Positions 19,767 through 29,929 of a DNA stretch of 64,000 bases are shown piece after piece. Under the pieces are notes generated by a model, which did no database searches, was not told where the DNA came from, and saw only the letters and a list, made by a program, of their open reading frames with translations. The translations under genes and the position numbers were made by a program. Source of the stretch: an uncultured Paracoccaceae bacterium (GTDB lineage Bacteria > Pseudomonadota > Alphaproteobacteria > Rhodobacterales > Rhodobacteraceae); contig CANLQK010000004.1 of NCBI GenBank assembly GCA_947493255.1, positions 310,001 through 374,000 on the forward strand. Reading direction: 5' to 3'. The number at the start of each line of letters is the position of its first letter. The first letter of the stretch is position 1.

Positions 19767-21359
19767 ATGGCGGATGCAGGCGAGCAAGCACATGAAGACG
19801 CAAACACACCAACATCAGGTGGTCGCGCGCGCGGGCGTCGTGGGCGCGGTGGTGGCGGCGCTGCACGACGTGCGGAACGCAATGCAGTGTCGTTCGAGAC
19901 GGCCCCAACCATAACGCGCAACATTCCCAACCTCGAAATGTTGTCTGACGAGGCGTTGGACATTATCGAAGCAAACGCTGAAACCGTGCTGGAAGAGATT
20001 GGCGTCGCCTTTGTCGACAACCCCGCCGCACTAGACCGGTGGCGCGAAGCTGGGGCCATGGTCGACGGTGAACGGGTTCGTTTGCCCAAAGGCCTTGCAC
20101 GAAAACTATGTGCGACGGCGCCATCAACCTTTGTCCAACATGCCCGTAACCCCGAAAAATCTGTTACGGTGGGGGGCGACAACCTTGTCTTTGCACCGGT
20201 TTATGGCCCGCCTTTTGTTCGTGATGCCGAAGGTGGCCGCCGCTATGCGACTTTGGACGATTTCCAGAAGTTCGTGAAACTGGGCTACATGTCTAAATGG
20301 CTGCATCATTCCGGCGGAACCGTGTGCGAGCCGACCGATGTGCCGGTGAACAAACGTCACCTTGATATGCTCATGGCGCATATGACGTTAAGTGACAAAC
20401 CTTTCATGGGGTCAGTGACCGAGCCAAGCCGCGCAAAAGACAGTGTTGAGATGTGTGAAATCTTGTTTGGCGAAGACTTCGTTCGCGACAACACCGTGAT
20501 GACGTCACTGATCAACATCAACAGCCCGCTAACGTTCGATGCCACGATGATGGGCGCACTGGAAGTTTATGCCGCCCACAATCAGGCCGCAATTATCAGC
20601 CCGTTTATCGTGGGTGGTGCTATGGCACCGGTTTCCGTGATCGGGACGTTAACGCAGGTCTTGGCCGAGGTTATGGCCGGTATTGCCTATGGCCAATTGG
20701 TGCGCCCGGGATCACCCGCCATTTTCGGCACATTTGTAACATCCATCGATATGAATTCCGGCGCGCCGACATTTGGCACCCCCGAGGCCGCTCAGATTAC
20801 AAATGGGGCAGGGCAGTTGGCCCGCCGAATGGGACTGCCGTACAGATCTGCCGGTTCATTCTGCGGATCCAAGCTGCCAGACGCGCAGGCCGCTTATGAA
20901 ACGGCAAACAGCCTCAACATGGGGCTCTTGTCTGGTGTGAACTTCATGCTTCATTCGTGTGGTTGGCTTGAAGGTGGGTTGGTCGCTGATTTTGAAAAGT
21001 TCGTTCTAGACGCAGATCAGCTTGGAACGTTGCATCATATGGCGAAGGGCGTTGAAATCGACGAGAACGCGCAAGCCATGGACGCAATCCGCGAAGTTGG
21101 CCCAGGTGGGCATTATCTTGGGTGTGAACACACGCAAGCGAATTTCAAAACCGCATTTTGGCGGTCCGAGGTCTTCGACTACAAACCCTTCGAGACATGG
21201 GAAGAAGAAGGCGCTCGCGACACACAAACTTTAGCAACCTCGCGGGTCAGCAAGCTTCTGTCGGATTACCAAGAACCCATGCTCGATCCCGAAATCAGGG
21301 CCAAGTTAGACGCATATGTGGCAGCTAAGAAAGCGTCCATGCCGGACAGCTTCATGTAG
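19767..21359 (+). CDS. Trimethylamine methyltransferase family protein (MttB-like, no internal amber codon in the ORF)
   Basis: 530 aa; LSDEALDIIEANAETVLEEIGVAF; GSVTEPSRAKDSVEMCEILFG; VGPGGHYLGCEHTQANF motifs of the MttB superfamily. Confidence 0.9.
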   Translation: MADAGEQAHEDANTPTSGGRARGRRGRGGGGAARRAERNAVSFETAPTITRNIPNLEMLSDEALDIIEANAETVLEEIGVAFVDNPAALDRWREAGAMVDGERVRLPKGLARKLCATAPSTFVQHARNPEKSVTVGGDNLVFAPVYGPPFVRDAEGGRRYATLDDFQKFVKLGYMSKWLHHSGGTVCEPTDVPVNKRHLDMLMAHMTLSDKPFMGSVTEPSRAKDSVEMCEILFGEDFVRDNTVMTSLININSPLTFDATMMGALEVYAAHNQAAIISPFIVGGAMAPVSVIGTLTQVLAEVMAGIAYGQLVRPGSPAIFGTFVTSIDMNSGAPTFGTPEAAQITNGAGQLARRMGLPYRSAGSFCGSKLPDAQAAYETANSLNMGLLSGVNFMLHSCGWLEGGLVADFEKFVLDADQLGTLHHMAKGVEIDENAQAMDAIREVGPGGHYLGCEHTQANFKTAFWRSEVFDYKPFETWEEEGARDTQTLATSRVSKLLSDYQEPMLDPEIRAKLDAYVAAKKASMPDSFM

Positions 21360-21374
21360 GTCTGTGATCAGTTT

Positions 21375-21692
21375 CTAATCTAACGATACGAGGTTACGTT
21401 TTCGGGCCAGATTGCTTGCCTTAAAAATGCGTGCCTCACACATAATGGCCACCAAGAGCTCTACATGGCTCGCGACGGAGTATTCTGCTCGGTGCTCCAA
21501 GCGTTGCGCATTCATCACAACTTCCAACTCCATAAGCTTAACAATTGCTTGCCCAGGACCTGGCAACGTTTCGGTTTTCAACGACCTGCGAAGATGGACA
21601 ACTCGGTTGTATGCTTGGATGCCGTGGCGTGCTGTCCGCACCAATAAAGCTGGGCGTTTCAACCGTGAAACCTGTGTCAGTACGTCTTCCAT
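21375..21692 (-). CDS. DUF6477-like small protein
   Basis: MEDVLTQVSRLKRPALLVRTARHGIQAYNRVVHLRR...EYSVASHVELLVAIMCEARI. Confidence 0.7.
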   Translation of the reverse strand: MEDVLTQVSRLKRPALLVRTARHGIQAYNRVVHLRRSLKTETLPGPGQAIVKLMELEVVMNAQRLEHRAEYSVASHVELLVAIMCEARIFKASNLARKRNLVSLD

Positions 21693-21908
21693 TGTGTTTC
21701 TCCATGAATGAACTGCCATGAAAATGACACAACCTAAGGGGGTGTTGCGTGTGGATAACTTTAGGCGAACGGTGAGTTTACAATTATTTACATTTTGGAA
21801 ACAATCTTAGTTCCAACAAATAAAAATTAACGATCTGGAAACAATTAAACGCAAATGTCGCCTTGTTTTCGATTTCTATGGGTAGGGAAATATTAGTTGG
21901 GGAACGTC

Positions 21909-22940
21909 ATGAACAACACGAACCGTACGCAACGGGCAGTACCATCTTGGGTTCCGGTAGATGTGCAAAACTATGTGTTTCACACCGAAATGGGACAGCC
22001 AATACGTGTGCTTGCGCGTTCGCAATCTTGCCATGCGTCAACAATCATGCGGCAGATCCGCAAAGTCGAAACACTCCGCGATGACCCACTAGTCGACCGC
22101 GCCATCAAGGCGTTAGGCGAGGAAGTTGAACACACACGCATGCCATCGGATCTCGAGATGTTGCACGCGCTGCGCCGACTGTCCGCACCAGACGCAATGC
22201 TGGCGATTGCGATTGGTATGGAACAAGGCGTTATTCTACAAACGATAACATCCGGTGAGCCAGAACATGGCAGCAAATTGCCCGCCGAAACGGCAATGAC
22301 GTTGGCCCTACGGGGATGGATTAGTTGCCCAAACACATCCAACCGCGTGTTGCGCTACCGGATTACGCCATCAGGCCGCGCAGCCCTCCGTGAACTGACA
22401 GCCGCAACCGAAAACCAAGCACGTGCAATGGCTGAAGCCCCGGAAGCGTTTGACCACGCACCAAACGGTGTCGGAACGTGGGCCGATGCAGGCACCGAAG
22501 TGCGCGCACCTTTGCAAGAAAGCCCAATTGTGGGGCTGTCCCGCAGGCGGGACCGTGATGGAAACCCATTCTTGAACCGCGCAATGATACGGGCAGCAGA
22601 ACGTCTTCGTGAAGATTTTGAATTGGCACAAGTCACGACGCACAAAAAACGCGACCCGATGCTCGATTGGAACCGTGTCCTATGCGCGATCGACAACCAC
22701 GAGCCAATTGAGACGGCAGGATCTTCGGCGTACGCGCAAGTAAAAGCTGCCCTTGTCTTTCTGGGGCCGGGCCTTTCAGAAATTGCGGTTCGGTGTTGCT
22801 GTCTGCTCGAAGGGCTTGAAACAACCGAAAAGAAAATGGGATGGGCGGCGCGATCAGGTAAGGTCGTGTTGCGGATCGCGTTGCAACGGTTGGCATTGCA
22901 CTATGAAGACGAAGGTAAGCTCGGTCCGTTAATCGGTTAA
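21909..22940 (+). CDS. DUF6456-domain protein, putative DNA-binding
   Basis: C-terminal AAERLREDFELAQV...MGWAARSGKVVLRIALQRLALHY; start chosen at ATG 21909. Confidence 0.75.
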   Translation: MNNTNRTQRAVPSWVPVDVQNYVFHTEMGQPIRVLARSQSCHASTIMRQIRKVETLRDDPLVDRAIKALGEEVEHTRMPSDLEMLHALRRLSAPDAMLAIAIGMEQGVILQTITSGEPEHGSKLPAETAMTLALRGWISCPNTSNRVLRYRITPSGRAALRELTAATENQARAMAEAPEAFDHAPNGVGTWADAGTEVRAPLQESPIVGLSRRRDRDGNPFLNRAMIRAAERLREDFELAQVTTHKKRDPMLDWNRVLCAIDNHEPIETAGSSAYAQVKAALVFLGPGLSEIAVRCCCLLEGLETTEKKMGWAARSGKVVLRIALQRLALHYEDEGKLGPLIG

Positions 22941-23005
22941 GATGCAACAAGCTATGCACAATTTGCATTGCCGGCTTCGAAGACGGTCTCAGCCTTGGAC
23001 AATCG

Positions 23006-23037
23006 CTTCTCTGCGCCCTAAATAGGGTGCAGAGGAG
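23006..23037 (+). other. Stem-loop sequestering the lipA Shine-Dalgarno
   Basis: CTTCTCTGCGCCCT-AAAT-AGGGTGCAGAGGAG, 14 contiguous pairs incl. 2 G-U; ATG at 23044. Confidence 0.7.
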
Positions 23038-23043
23038 AACCCG

Positions 23044-24000
23044 ATGTCCGCACGTGATTTGAAAATTCCAGCGCAACGCCATCCAGAAAAGCAAAAGCGC
23101 CCGGATCAGGCACAGCCAAAGAAACCGGATTGGATCCGCGTTAAGGCACCGACCAGTGAAGGGTACAAAGAAACCCGCAACATCATGCGCGAAAACAAAC
23201 TGACCACCGTTTGTGAAGAAGCAGGTTGTCCGAACGTGGGTGAATGCTGGTCCCAAGGCCATGCGACGATGATGATTATGGGCGAAGTGTGCACGCGGGC
23301 CTGCACGTTCTGCAACATCGCAACGGGTAAACCGCCAGAGGATTTGGACGTATTCGAACCCGGTCGTGTTGCGGACGCCGTCAAGAAACTGGGTTTGAAT
23401 CACGTAGTGATTACATCCGTTGATCGTGATGACGTGGAAGATGGCGGCGCAGAACATTTCGCGCAGACAATTCGTGCCGTGCGCAGGCAGTCTCCGAAGA
23501 CAACAATCGAAATTTTGACACCAGACTTTATTCGCTGCGATGACAGCGCGCTTGAAGTGGTCGTGGCAGCCAAACCGGATGTGTTTAACCACAACCTTGA
23601 AACTGTGCCGGGCCTGTATCCAGAAGTGCGCCCAGGTGCGCGTTATTTCCACTCGTTGCGGCTGCTGCAACGGGTTAAGGAACTTGATCCTTCCATGTTT
23701 ACCAAATCGGGTATCATGGTCGGGCTTGGCGAAGACAAACAATCTGTCACGCAAGTGATGGAAGACATGCGGGCTGCAGACATCGATTTCTTGACCATTG
23801 GTCAATATTTGCAGCCAACACCGAAACACCACGCGGTTGACCGTTTCGTTACACCTGAAGAATTCGCAACCTACGAAAAGACGGCCTTTAACAAAGGTTT
23901 CTTGATGGTTTCGGCCACACCGTTAACGCGATCCAGCTACCATGCTGGCGATGACTTCGCGAAATTGCGGGCTGCGCGTTTGGCCAAACTGGCGACATAA
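23044..24000 (+). CDS. lipA: Lipoyl synthase
   Basis: [13 protein letters not shown] and radical-SAM [10 protein letters not shown] motifs. Confidence 0.98.
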   Translation: MSARDLKIPAQRHPEKQKRPDQAQPKKPDWIRVKAPTSEGYKETRNIMRENKLTTVCEEAGCPNVGECWSQGHATMMIMGEVCTRACTFCNIATGKPPEDLDVFEPGRVADAVKKLGLNHVVITSVDRDDVEDGGAEHFAQTIRAVRRQSPKTTIEILTPDFIRCDDSALEVVVAAKPDVFNHNLETVPGLYPEVRPGARYFHSLRLLQRVKELDPSMFTKSGIMVGLGEDKQSVTQVMEDMRAADIDFLTIGQYLQPTPKHHAVDRFVTPEEFATYEKTAFNKGFLMVSATPLTRSSYHAGDDFAKLRAARLAKLAT

Positions 24001-24018
24001 CCCAAGACTGTTAGCGCC

Positions 24019-24198
24019 TTAGGGCCGTAACCCACGCACTTTTTCGACGGTGGCCCATTCGGGCCACCCGATAAACTTTTCGATCCCCACAAGAATGAGG
24101 CAGATCGCGATCGCGCCTAAAACCAACTTTACGCGCGCCTCTGATGGTGGGTTACGTGCCCACAGCTTCGCCTTAAATAAAAGCCGCGTGTAGTTCAT
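24019..24198 (-). CDS. Small single-TM protein (59 aa), not in the supplied ORF track
   Basis: [59 protein letters not shown], overlaps the hpt stop codon by 4 nt. Confidence 0.72.
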   Translation of the reverse strand: MNYTRLLFKAKLWARNPPSEARVKLVLGAIAICLILVGIEKFIGWPEWATVEKVRGLRP

Positions 24199-24731
24199 GT
24201 GAACCGAACCTTTCCAATATAGGGCAGGTTGCGATTACGTTGGGCGTAGTCGATCCCGTATCCCACGACAAAGTCATCTGGAATTTCAAACCCTGTCCAC
24301 GTTGCTTTCATATCGACTTCGCGGCGACTGGGTTTGTCGAGCAACGCGATGGATTTCAAACGTTTGGGGTGACGGGTGTTCAACATATCGATGACTTGGT
24401 GCAATGTGTGGCCCGTATCGACGATATCCTCAACAACCAACACATCACGGCCCTCAATTTGGCCCCGCAAGTCCTTCAGGATGCGCACCTCGCGCGAAGA
24501 CTCCATTCCGTCGCCATAACTAGATGCCTCAAGGAAATCGACCTCGACGGGCAAATCCAATTCGCGCACCAAATCTGCAATGAAAACGAAAGACCCGCGC
24601 AACAAACCCACAACAATCAATTTATCCGTATCATCAAATTCATCATGAATCGTTTTCGCCAGTTCTTCGATCCGTGCGGCGATTGATTTTGCGGAAATCA
24701 TCACGTCGATGACATAAGGTTTTTGCGTCAT
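24195..24731 (-). CDS. hpt: Hypoxanthine phosphoribosyltransferase
   Basis: [39 protein letters not shown] motif; [18 protein letters not shown]. Confidence 0.96.
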   Translation of the reverse strand: MTQKPYVIDVMISAKSIAARIEELAKTIHDEFDDTDKLIVVGLLRGSFVFIADLVRELDLPVEVDFLEASSYGDGMESSREVRILKDLRGQIEGRDVLVVEDIVDTGHTLHQVIDMLNTRHPKRLKSIALLDKPSRREVDMKATWTGFEIPDDFVVGYGIDYAQRNRNLPYIGKVRFT

Positions 24732-24825
24732 GTGGTCACGACCTCGCGAATTTGACGGGCAGTTGCTTGTAATTCAGCGCAAACCATACGACATCAACGG
24801 CTAATGTCACGACCGAAAGACCACA

Positions 24826-25269
24826 ATGCCGCGCCATTCTGAAACCCGCCAACTGCCATATACAGCAGAACAGATGTTCGACCTTGTGGCAGACGTTGCG
24901 AATTACCCAAAATTTTTGCCGTGGACGGCTGCTGCTCGTATTCGATCCACCCAAGATAAAGGGGATCATTCAGAAATGCTCGCCGACTTGGTTGTCAGTT
25001 TCAAAGTCTTTCGTGAACGGTTCGGCAGCCGTGTTTTGCTTTGGCCAGACCAAAACAAGATCGACACTGCGTATATTGATGGACCGTTCAAATATTTGGA
25101 ATCCACCTGGCAGTTTACGGACACCGCTACCGGTTGCGATGTAAGTTTCGAGGTCGATTTCGAATTCAAAAACAAATTGCTGCAAGGCGCTGCGGGTATG
25201 TTCTTTAACCAAGCTATGCAGACTATCGTTCGTGCGTTCGAACAGCGCGCCGACGACCTTTATTCCTGA
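24826..25269 (+). CDS. RatA/COQ10-type START-domain protein
   Basis: YTAEQMFDLVADVANYPKFLPW...VDFEFKNKLLQ motifs. Confidence 0.9.
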   Translation: MPRHSETRQLPYTAEQMFDLVADVANYPKFLPWTAAARIRSTQDKGDHSEMLADLVVSFKVFRERFGSRVLLWPDQNKIDTAYIDGPFKYLESTWQFTDTATGCDVSFEVDFEFKNKLLQGAAGMFFNQAMQTIVRAFEQRADDLYS

Positions 25270-25277
25270 TTTCCATT

Positions 25278-25307
25278 AAGAAAGGGCGCCCCAAGAGGGA
25301 CGCCCCA
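25278..25307 (-). terminator. Probable intrinsic terminator of amtB
   Basis: Minus strand GGGGCGTCCC-TCTT-GGGGCGCCC followed by TTTCTT. Confidence 0.65.
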
Positions 25308-25329
25308 TTTATCAACCTTACAGGACAGC

Positions 25330-26511
25330 TTAGCTGGTCATGTCGTAGGCGCGTTCGCCATGTGACGTAATGTCGAGGCCTTGAACTTCGTCTTCCTCGG
25401 ATACGCGGATAGGGAAGATTGCTTTAACAACCATCACAATCACAACCGTAACGACGATTGTCCAAACACCAACCACGGCCAAGCCGCCCAGTTGTGCTGT
25501 CCAGCTTGCGTGACCAAATACAGCCAGCATGATGATACCAAACATACCGCCAACACCGTGCACCGCGAAGACATCCAATGTGTCGTCGATCTTCATTGTG
25601 TTCTTAACGAAACCACACAGTTCCTGACACATGACACCTGCAACAGCACCGATCATCAGCGCTTCGACTGGTCCAACAGAACCGGAAGCCGGTGTGATGG
25701 ATGCAAGGCCAGCGATCGTACCAGTAACCATGCCGACCAAAGACGCTTTACCGTATCGGATTTTTTCCCAAGCCACCCAAGTCAAAGATGCAGTCGCGGC
25801 AGAGATGTGCGTAACCGTAATCGCCATTGCTGCGCCGCCATCAGCTGCCAATTGGGATCCGCCGTTAAAGCCGAACCAACCAACCCACAACATCGCCGCA
25901 CCGATCATAACCATTCCCGGGTTATGCGGAGGCTTCGTTTTGTTCTTACGTTCACCCAAGAAGAACGCCACGACCAAAGCGGCCAAACCAGCCGTCTGGT
26001 GCACAACAATACCACCGGCGAAATCGTTCACACCGTCTGCGAACAATGACCATTCAGCGCCAGCCAGCAAACCACCGCCCCAAATCCAGTGGGCCACTGG
26101 AGCGTAACAAATCAACATCCACAGGCCAGAGAACACCATTACAAAGGCGAAACCGATACGTTCAACATATGCACCAACAATCAACGCTGGTGTGATGATC
26201 GCAAATGTCATCTGGAACGCAAAGAACAGTACCTCGGGCAGGGTGCCCGACACAGTGTCTGCATCTACGCCATTCAAGAATGCTTTTCCAAGGCCGCCCC
26301 AATAGGCATTGCCGTCGCCAAACGCGATGGAATATCCAGCGGCAAGCCACAGAAGGCTCATCAAACATGCAATGCCGAAACATTGCATGAAAACGCTCAG
26401 GACGTTGCGGGCGCGCACAAGGCCGCCATAAAATAATGCCAGACCCGGCAGGGTCATAAACAGCACAAGGGCCGTGGCGACGATAATCCAAGCTGTATCA
26501 GCTCCGTTCAT
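25330..26511 (-). CDS. amtB: Ammonium transporter
   Basis: ADTAWIIVATALVLFMTLPGLALFYGGLVRARNVLSVFMQ; FAGGIVVHQTAGLAALV; FAVHGVGGMFG; start MNGADTAW. Confidence 0.96.
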   Translation of the reverse strand: MNGADTAWIIVATALVLFMTLPGLALFYGGLVRARNVLSVFMQCFGIACLMSLLWLAAGYSIAFGDGNAYWGGLGKAFLNGVDADTVSGTLPEVLFFAFQMTFAIITPALIVGAYVERIGFAFVMVFSGLWMLICYAPVAHWIWGGGLLAGAEWSLFADGVNDFAGGIVVHQTAGLAALVVAFFLGERKNKTKPPHNPGMVMIGAAMLWVGWFGFNGGSQLAADGGAAMAITVTHISAATASLTWVAWEKIRYGKASLVGMVTGTIAGLASITPASGSVGPVEALMIGAVAGVMCQELCGFVKNTMKIDDTLDVFAVHGVGGMFGIIMLAVFGHASWTAQLGGLAVVGVWTIVVTVVIVMVVKAIFPIRVSEEDEVQGLDITSHGERAYDMTS

Positions 26512-26588
26512 TGGATATTCCCTTCCCAATATTTTCCCGTTGGGGTCAAACCGGATTTCAAACGAGGGAAAAAGAGGCAGGGTGGATT

Positions 26589-26625
26589 CAAAGTGCGTAT
26601 TTTGCAGGCAAAGTGCAAAACGCAC
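26589..26625. promoter_or_regulatory. Candidate regulator-binding repeats upstream of amtB
   Basis: CAAAGTGC at 26589 and 26609 (20 bp apart) with GTGC-AAAAC-GCAC dyad at 26613-26625. Confidence 0.5.
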
Positions 26626-26669
26626 ATTAATTAGGCGGATTATAGGATCTGTGATTGCTTTTTGGGCAA

Positions 26670-27140
26670 TTATTGTTTTGTGATTTGCAACACTAAACGC
26701 AACGCATGATCCACGGTCGACGCCCGGACGTTTGAACGACCAATCGCGCCAAATTCTAGCGTCTCGGATTGAACATGTCCCTCAACCGCGACCCCAAAAC
26801 AGACGCGGCCTTCGGGTTTGTGGTCTGATCCGCCGGGCCCCGCAATACCGGTCACGGCGACTGCGACCTGCGCTTCTGACGCAGCCAAAGCACCTTGCGC
26901 CATTTCACGCGCCACCTGTTCTGACACTGCGCCATGTGCCTCAATGACTTCGGGCGATACGTCCAACATGTCGATTTTGGCTGCGTTGGAATATGTCACG
27001 TACCCACGATCAAAGATGGCCGATGAACCAGCAATGTCCGTGACCGCCGCAGAAATCAGGCCAGCCGTGCAACTTTCGGCGGTTGCAAGGGCCCAGCCCT
27101 TTTGAAGAAGCGCGTCGACGACATGTTCCGATAGAGACAT
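26670..27140 (-). CDS. CinA C-terminal family protein (nicotinamide-nucleotide amidohydrolase-like)
   Basis: GWALATAESCTAGLISAAVTDIAGSSAIFDRGYVTYSNAAKIDMLDV; VAVTGIAGPGGSDHKPEGRV. Confidence 0.94.
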   Translation of the reverse strand: MSLSEHVVDALLQKGWALATAESCTAGLISAAVTDIAGSSAIFDRGYVTYSNAAKIDMLDVSPEVIEAHGAVSEQVAREMAQGALAASEAQVAVAVTGIAGPGGSDHKPEGRVCFGVAVEGHVQSETLEFGAIGRSNVRASTVDHALRLVLQITKQ

Positions 27141-27652
27141 TACGTCAGCCCGTGCCAAACTGCGGCAAGGACCATTACGCAGACAGCCGCCAAGATGCCT
27201 GCAATGACATCATCCAACATAACGCCTGTCGCATCGTCTTTCCGGTCTGCCCAGCCAACGGGGCCCGGTTTGGTGATGTCGAAAAGGCGGAACAACGCAA
27301 ATGCCGTTATCAAACCTGGCCAAAGCGCAAAGACGCTTACACCAGCATGGCTTGCCCCAATGAACACAGGCAACAAAGCGATCCATTGACCGACAACTTC
27401 ATCGATAACAATTTCGGATGGGTCGTGGTTGTCCGCCCCCTCGGTCATCCACTTGGTCGCAAGATAGCCCTTGTAATAGGCCGCTGGGATCGCCAGCGCG
27501 AACAGCCAAACACCACCGATTGCGTAGATCAAATAGCCAAGGGGCAGGGCAGCCAAAGACCCCCACGTCCCCGGTGCCGGCTTCATATAGCCGACGTAAA
27601 AAACTGTGGCCGTAATCTTGGCCCACACCTGTTTCAAATCCGATTGCGTCAT
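27140..27652 (-). CDS. pgpA: Phosphatidylglycerophosphatase A
   Basis: [58 protein letters not shown]. Confidence 0.95.
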   Translation of the reverse strand: MTQSDLKQVWAKITATVFYVGYMKPAPGTWGSLAALPLGYLIYAIGGVWLFALAIPAAYYKGYLATKWMTEGADNHDPSEIVIDEVVGQWIALLPVFIGASHAGVSVFALWPGLITAFALFRLFDITKPGPVGWADRKDDATGVMLDDVIAGILAAVCVMVLAAVWHGLT

Positions 27653-28791
27653 GATTTCACCAATGTAACTGTCGCCATTGCAGCAATTCCTTCGCCACGC
27701 CCCGTAAACCCAAGACGTTCTGATGTGGTCGCCTTTACGCTGACGCGATCAATGTCCAAATCCATAATGTCGGCCATTCGGGCCCGCATCGCCGGCGCAA
27801 CAGGCCCAATTTTTGGGAACTCGCAGATCAACGTGCAATCCATATGGGTAATGGTGAACCCCATGTCGCGCGCCATCGCACACGCGTGCCGCAAGAAAAT
27901 ATCGCTGGCGGCACCTTTCCACTGTGGGTCTGACGGAGGAAAATGTTGACCGATATCCCCACGACACAATGCGCCATAGATCGCATCAGTCACTGTATGC
28001 ATGCCAACATCCGCATCCGAATGCCCCTGAAGCCCCCGCGAATGAGGCACATCTACGCCACATAACGTGACGTGTTCACCTTCTCCAAAACGGTGCACGT
28101 CAAACCCATTGCCAGTTCGAATGTCCATAGGTGTCTCCGTGTCCGGTGCCAATATTGCCGCAGCCCGTGCAAAGTCGGCTGGTGTTGTTATTTTCAGGTT
28201 CGTCTCGTCACCATCAACGATCACGACATCTAGCCCCGCACGCCGTGCGACTTCAACATCATCGGCGCTGCCGACACCATGATTTATATGCGCATCATAG
28301 ATCGCAGCGCGGTGAAATCCTTGTGGAGTTTGTGCACGAAACAGCCCGTTCCGGTCCGCAACACCAGAAACCAACCCATTTTGGCCAGTCCACAACGCAT
28401 CAGTCACAGCAAGGGCAGGGGCTGCGCATTGTGCATCTGCCAATGCCCCCAAGACCCTATCGGTGATCTGCGATGATACGCAGCAGCGTGCGCCATCATG
28501 TATAAGGACAAGATCAGCTTCAGTCGCGTTCAGCCCAGCTTTGACAGATTCCGACCGCTCTGCACCACCAAATACAACGGTCGCGCGCGCGTTTAGACCT
28601 GCAGCCTTGGCAAGCGGCGCATCGTCTTCGGCAATCACCAAGATGATATCATCGATGTTCGGATGTCGCTCGAACACAGCAAGGGTGTGATCCACGACCG
28701 GACGCCCTACAATATGCTGCCATTGTTTGGGAATATCCCCTCCGGCGCGGACCCCTCGGCCTGCTGCAACGATGATTGCGGCGGTTTTCAT
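27649..28791 (-). CDS. ispDF: Bifunctional IspD/IspF (MEP cytidylyltransferase / MEcPP synthase)
   Basis: Isp[22 protein letters not shown]; Isp[39 protein letters not shown]. Confidence 0.97.
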   Translation of the reverse strand: MKTAAIIVAAGRGVRAGGDIPKQWQHIVGRPVVDHTLAVFERHPNIDDIILVIAEDDAPLAKAAGLNARATVVFGGAERSESVKAGLNATEADLVLIHDGARCCVSSQITDRVLGALADAQCAAPALAVTDALWTGQNGLVSGVADRNGLFRAQTPQGFHRAAIYDAHINHGVGSADDVEVARRAGLDVVIVDGDETNLKITTPADFARAAAILAPDTETPMDIRTGNGFDVHRFGEGEHVTLCGVDVPHSRGLQGHSDADVGMHTVTDAIYGALCRGDIGQHFPPSDPQWKGAASDIFLRHACAMARDMGFTITHMDCTLICEFPKIGPVAPAMRARMADIMDLDIDRVSVKATTSERLGFTGRGEGIAAMATVTLVKS

Positions 28792-28951
28792 TGGCGTTTC
28801 CCTGATGGCGTTATCGCACATCTAGAGCCTGACAGCTGAATTCGGAAGGGATTCGGGGTATTTGATTAAAAATTAAGCAAAGCATGTTTTTCGCCTATTT
28901 ATTCAACGTCACTTCATTGCTACTCTTGAAGCACCAGTCTAATTATTCAGC

Positions 28952-29929
28952 ATGACGACCATACAAACCCTCCCAACCCCCAATAACGCCGTAGCGCTTG
29001 CGCCACTTGCGGGCATTACCGATTTGCCCTTTCGGCGGCTTGTTGCCTCGTTTGGGGCGGGTTGGGTTGTCTCGGAAATGGTCGCAAGTCAGGAAATGGT
29101 TCAGGCCAAACCAGGTGTGCGTGAAAAAGCCGAACTGGGCTTTGAAGAAACAAACACAGCCGTTCAGTTGGCAGGGCGCGACGCTTATTGGATGGCCGAA
29201 GCCGCCCGTACAGTCGCCGCGAACGGTGCGGCGATGATCGACATCAACATGGGCTGTCCCGCAAAAAAGGTCACCAACGGCTATTCAGGCTCTGCGCTTT
29301 TGCGCGACTTGGATCACGCCTTGACCTTGATCGACGCAGTTGTCGCCGCAGTGGATATTCCGGTGACCCTCAAGACACGTTTGGGATGGGACGACGCCCT
29401 CATGAATGCGCCCCAACTGGCGCAGCGTGCGGAAAGTGCTGGCATCCAACGGATCGTGATCCATGGTCGCACGCGATGCCAGTTTTACAAAGGCAACGCC
29501 GACTGGGACGCGATCAAGACAGTCAAAGACGCGGTCAATATCCCCGTCATCGCCAATGGCGACATTGTGGATACGGACACCGCCAAACGCGCATTGGCAG
29601 CTTCAAATGGTGACGGCGTCATGATCGGGCGCGGCGCACAGGGGCGCCCTTGGGTTTTGCGCGATGTAACGGCAGGTTTGGCTGGGCACACAGCGCCACG
29701 TCCGCCCCAAGGTCATGATTTTGTTGAAATGGTAAGCAGGCATTACGAGGACATGTTGACGTTTTATGGCAGTGAACTGGGCGGGAAAGTCGCCCGTAAA
29801 CATCTAGGATGGTACATGGATCAAGCGGAACCAGACGTGCAGCTGCGCAAAGCTGTCCTTACGGAAAAGGACGCAAAAACCGTGCTCCGCCTCTTGCCGG
29901 ACGCCCTTGCAATGCGGTGCGCGGCATGA
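28952..29929 (+). CDS. dusB: tRNA-dihydrouridine synthase (DusB/NifR3)
   Basis: LAPLAGITDLPFRRLVASFGAGWVVSEMV; INMGCPAKKVTNGYSGSALLRD; position ahead of ntrBC. Confidence 0.96.
   Translation: MTTIQTLPTPNNAVALAPLAGITDLPFRRLVASFGAGWVVSEMVASQEMVQAKPGVREKAELGFEETNTAVQLAGRDAYWMAEAARTVAANGAAMIDINMGCPAKKVTNGYSGSALLRDLDHALTLIDAVVAAVDIPVTLKTRLGWDDALMNAPQLAQRAESAGIQRIVIHGRTRCQFYKGNADWDAIKTVKDAVNIPVIANGDIVDTDTAKRALAASNGDGVMIGRGAQGRPWVLRDVTAGLAGHTAPRPPQGHDFVEMVSRHYEDMLTFYGSELGGKVARKHLGWYMDQAEPDVQLRKAVLTEKDAKTVLRLLPDALAMRCAA

Noticed and set aside
22633-23832. 399-aa minus-strand ORF opposite lipA
   Set aside because: Fully antisense to lipA and the DUF6456 gene, implausible protein rich in His/Phe/Arg; a shadow ORF.
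27083-27949. 288-aa plus-strand ORF opposite pgpA/ispDF
   Set aside because: Antisense to well-supported pgpA and ispDF; no recognisable motif.
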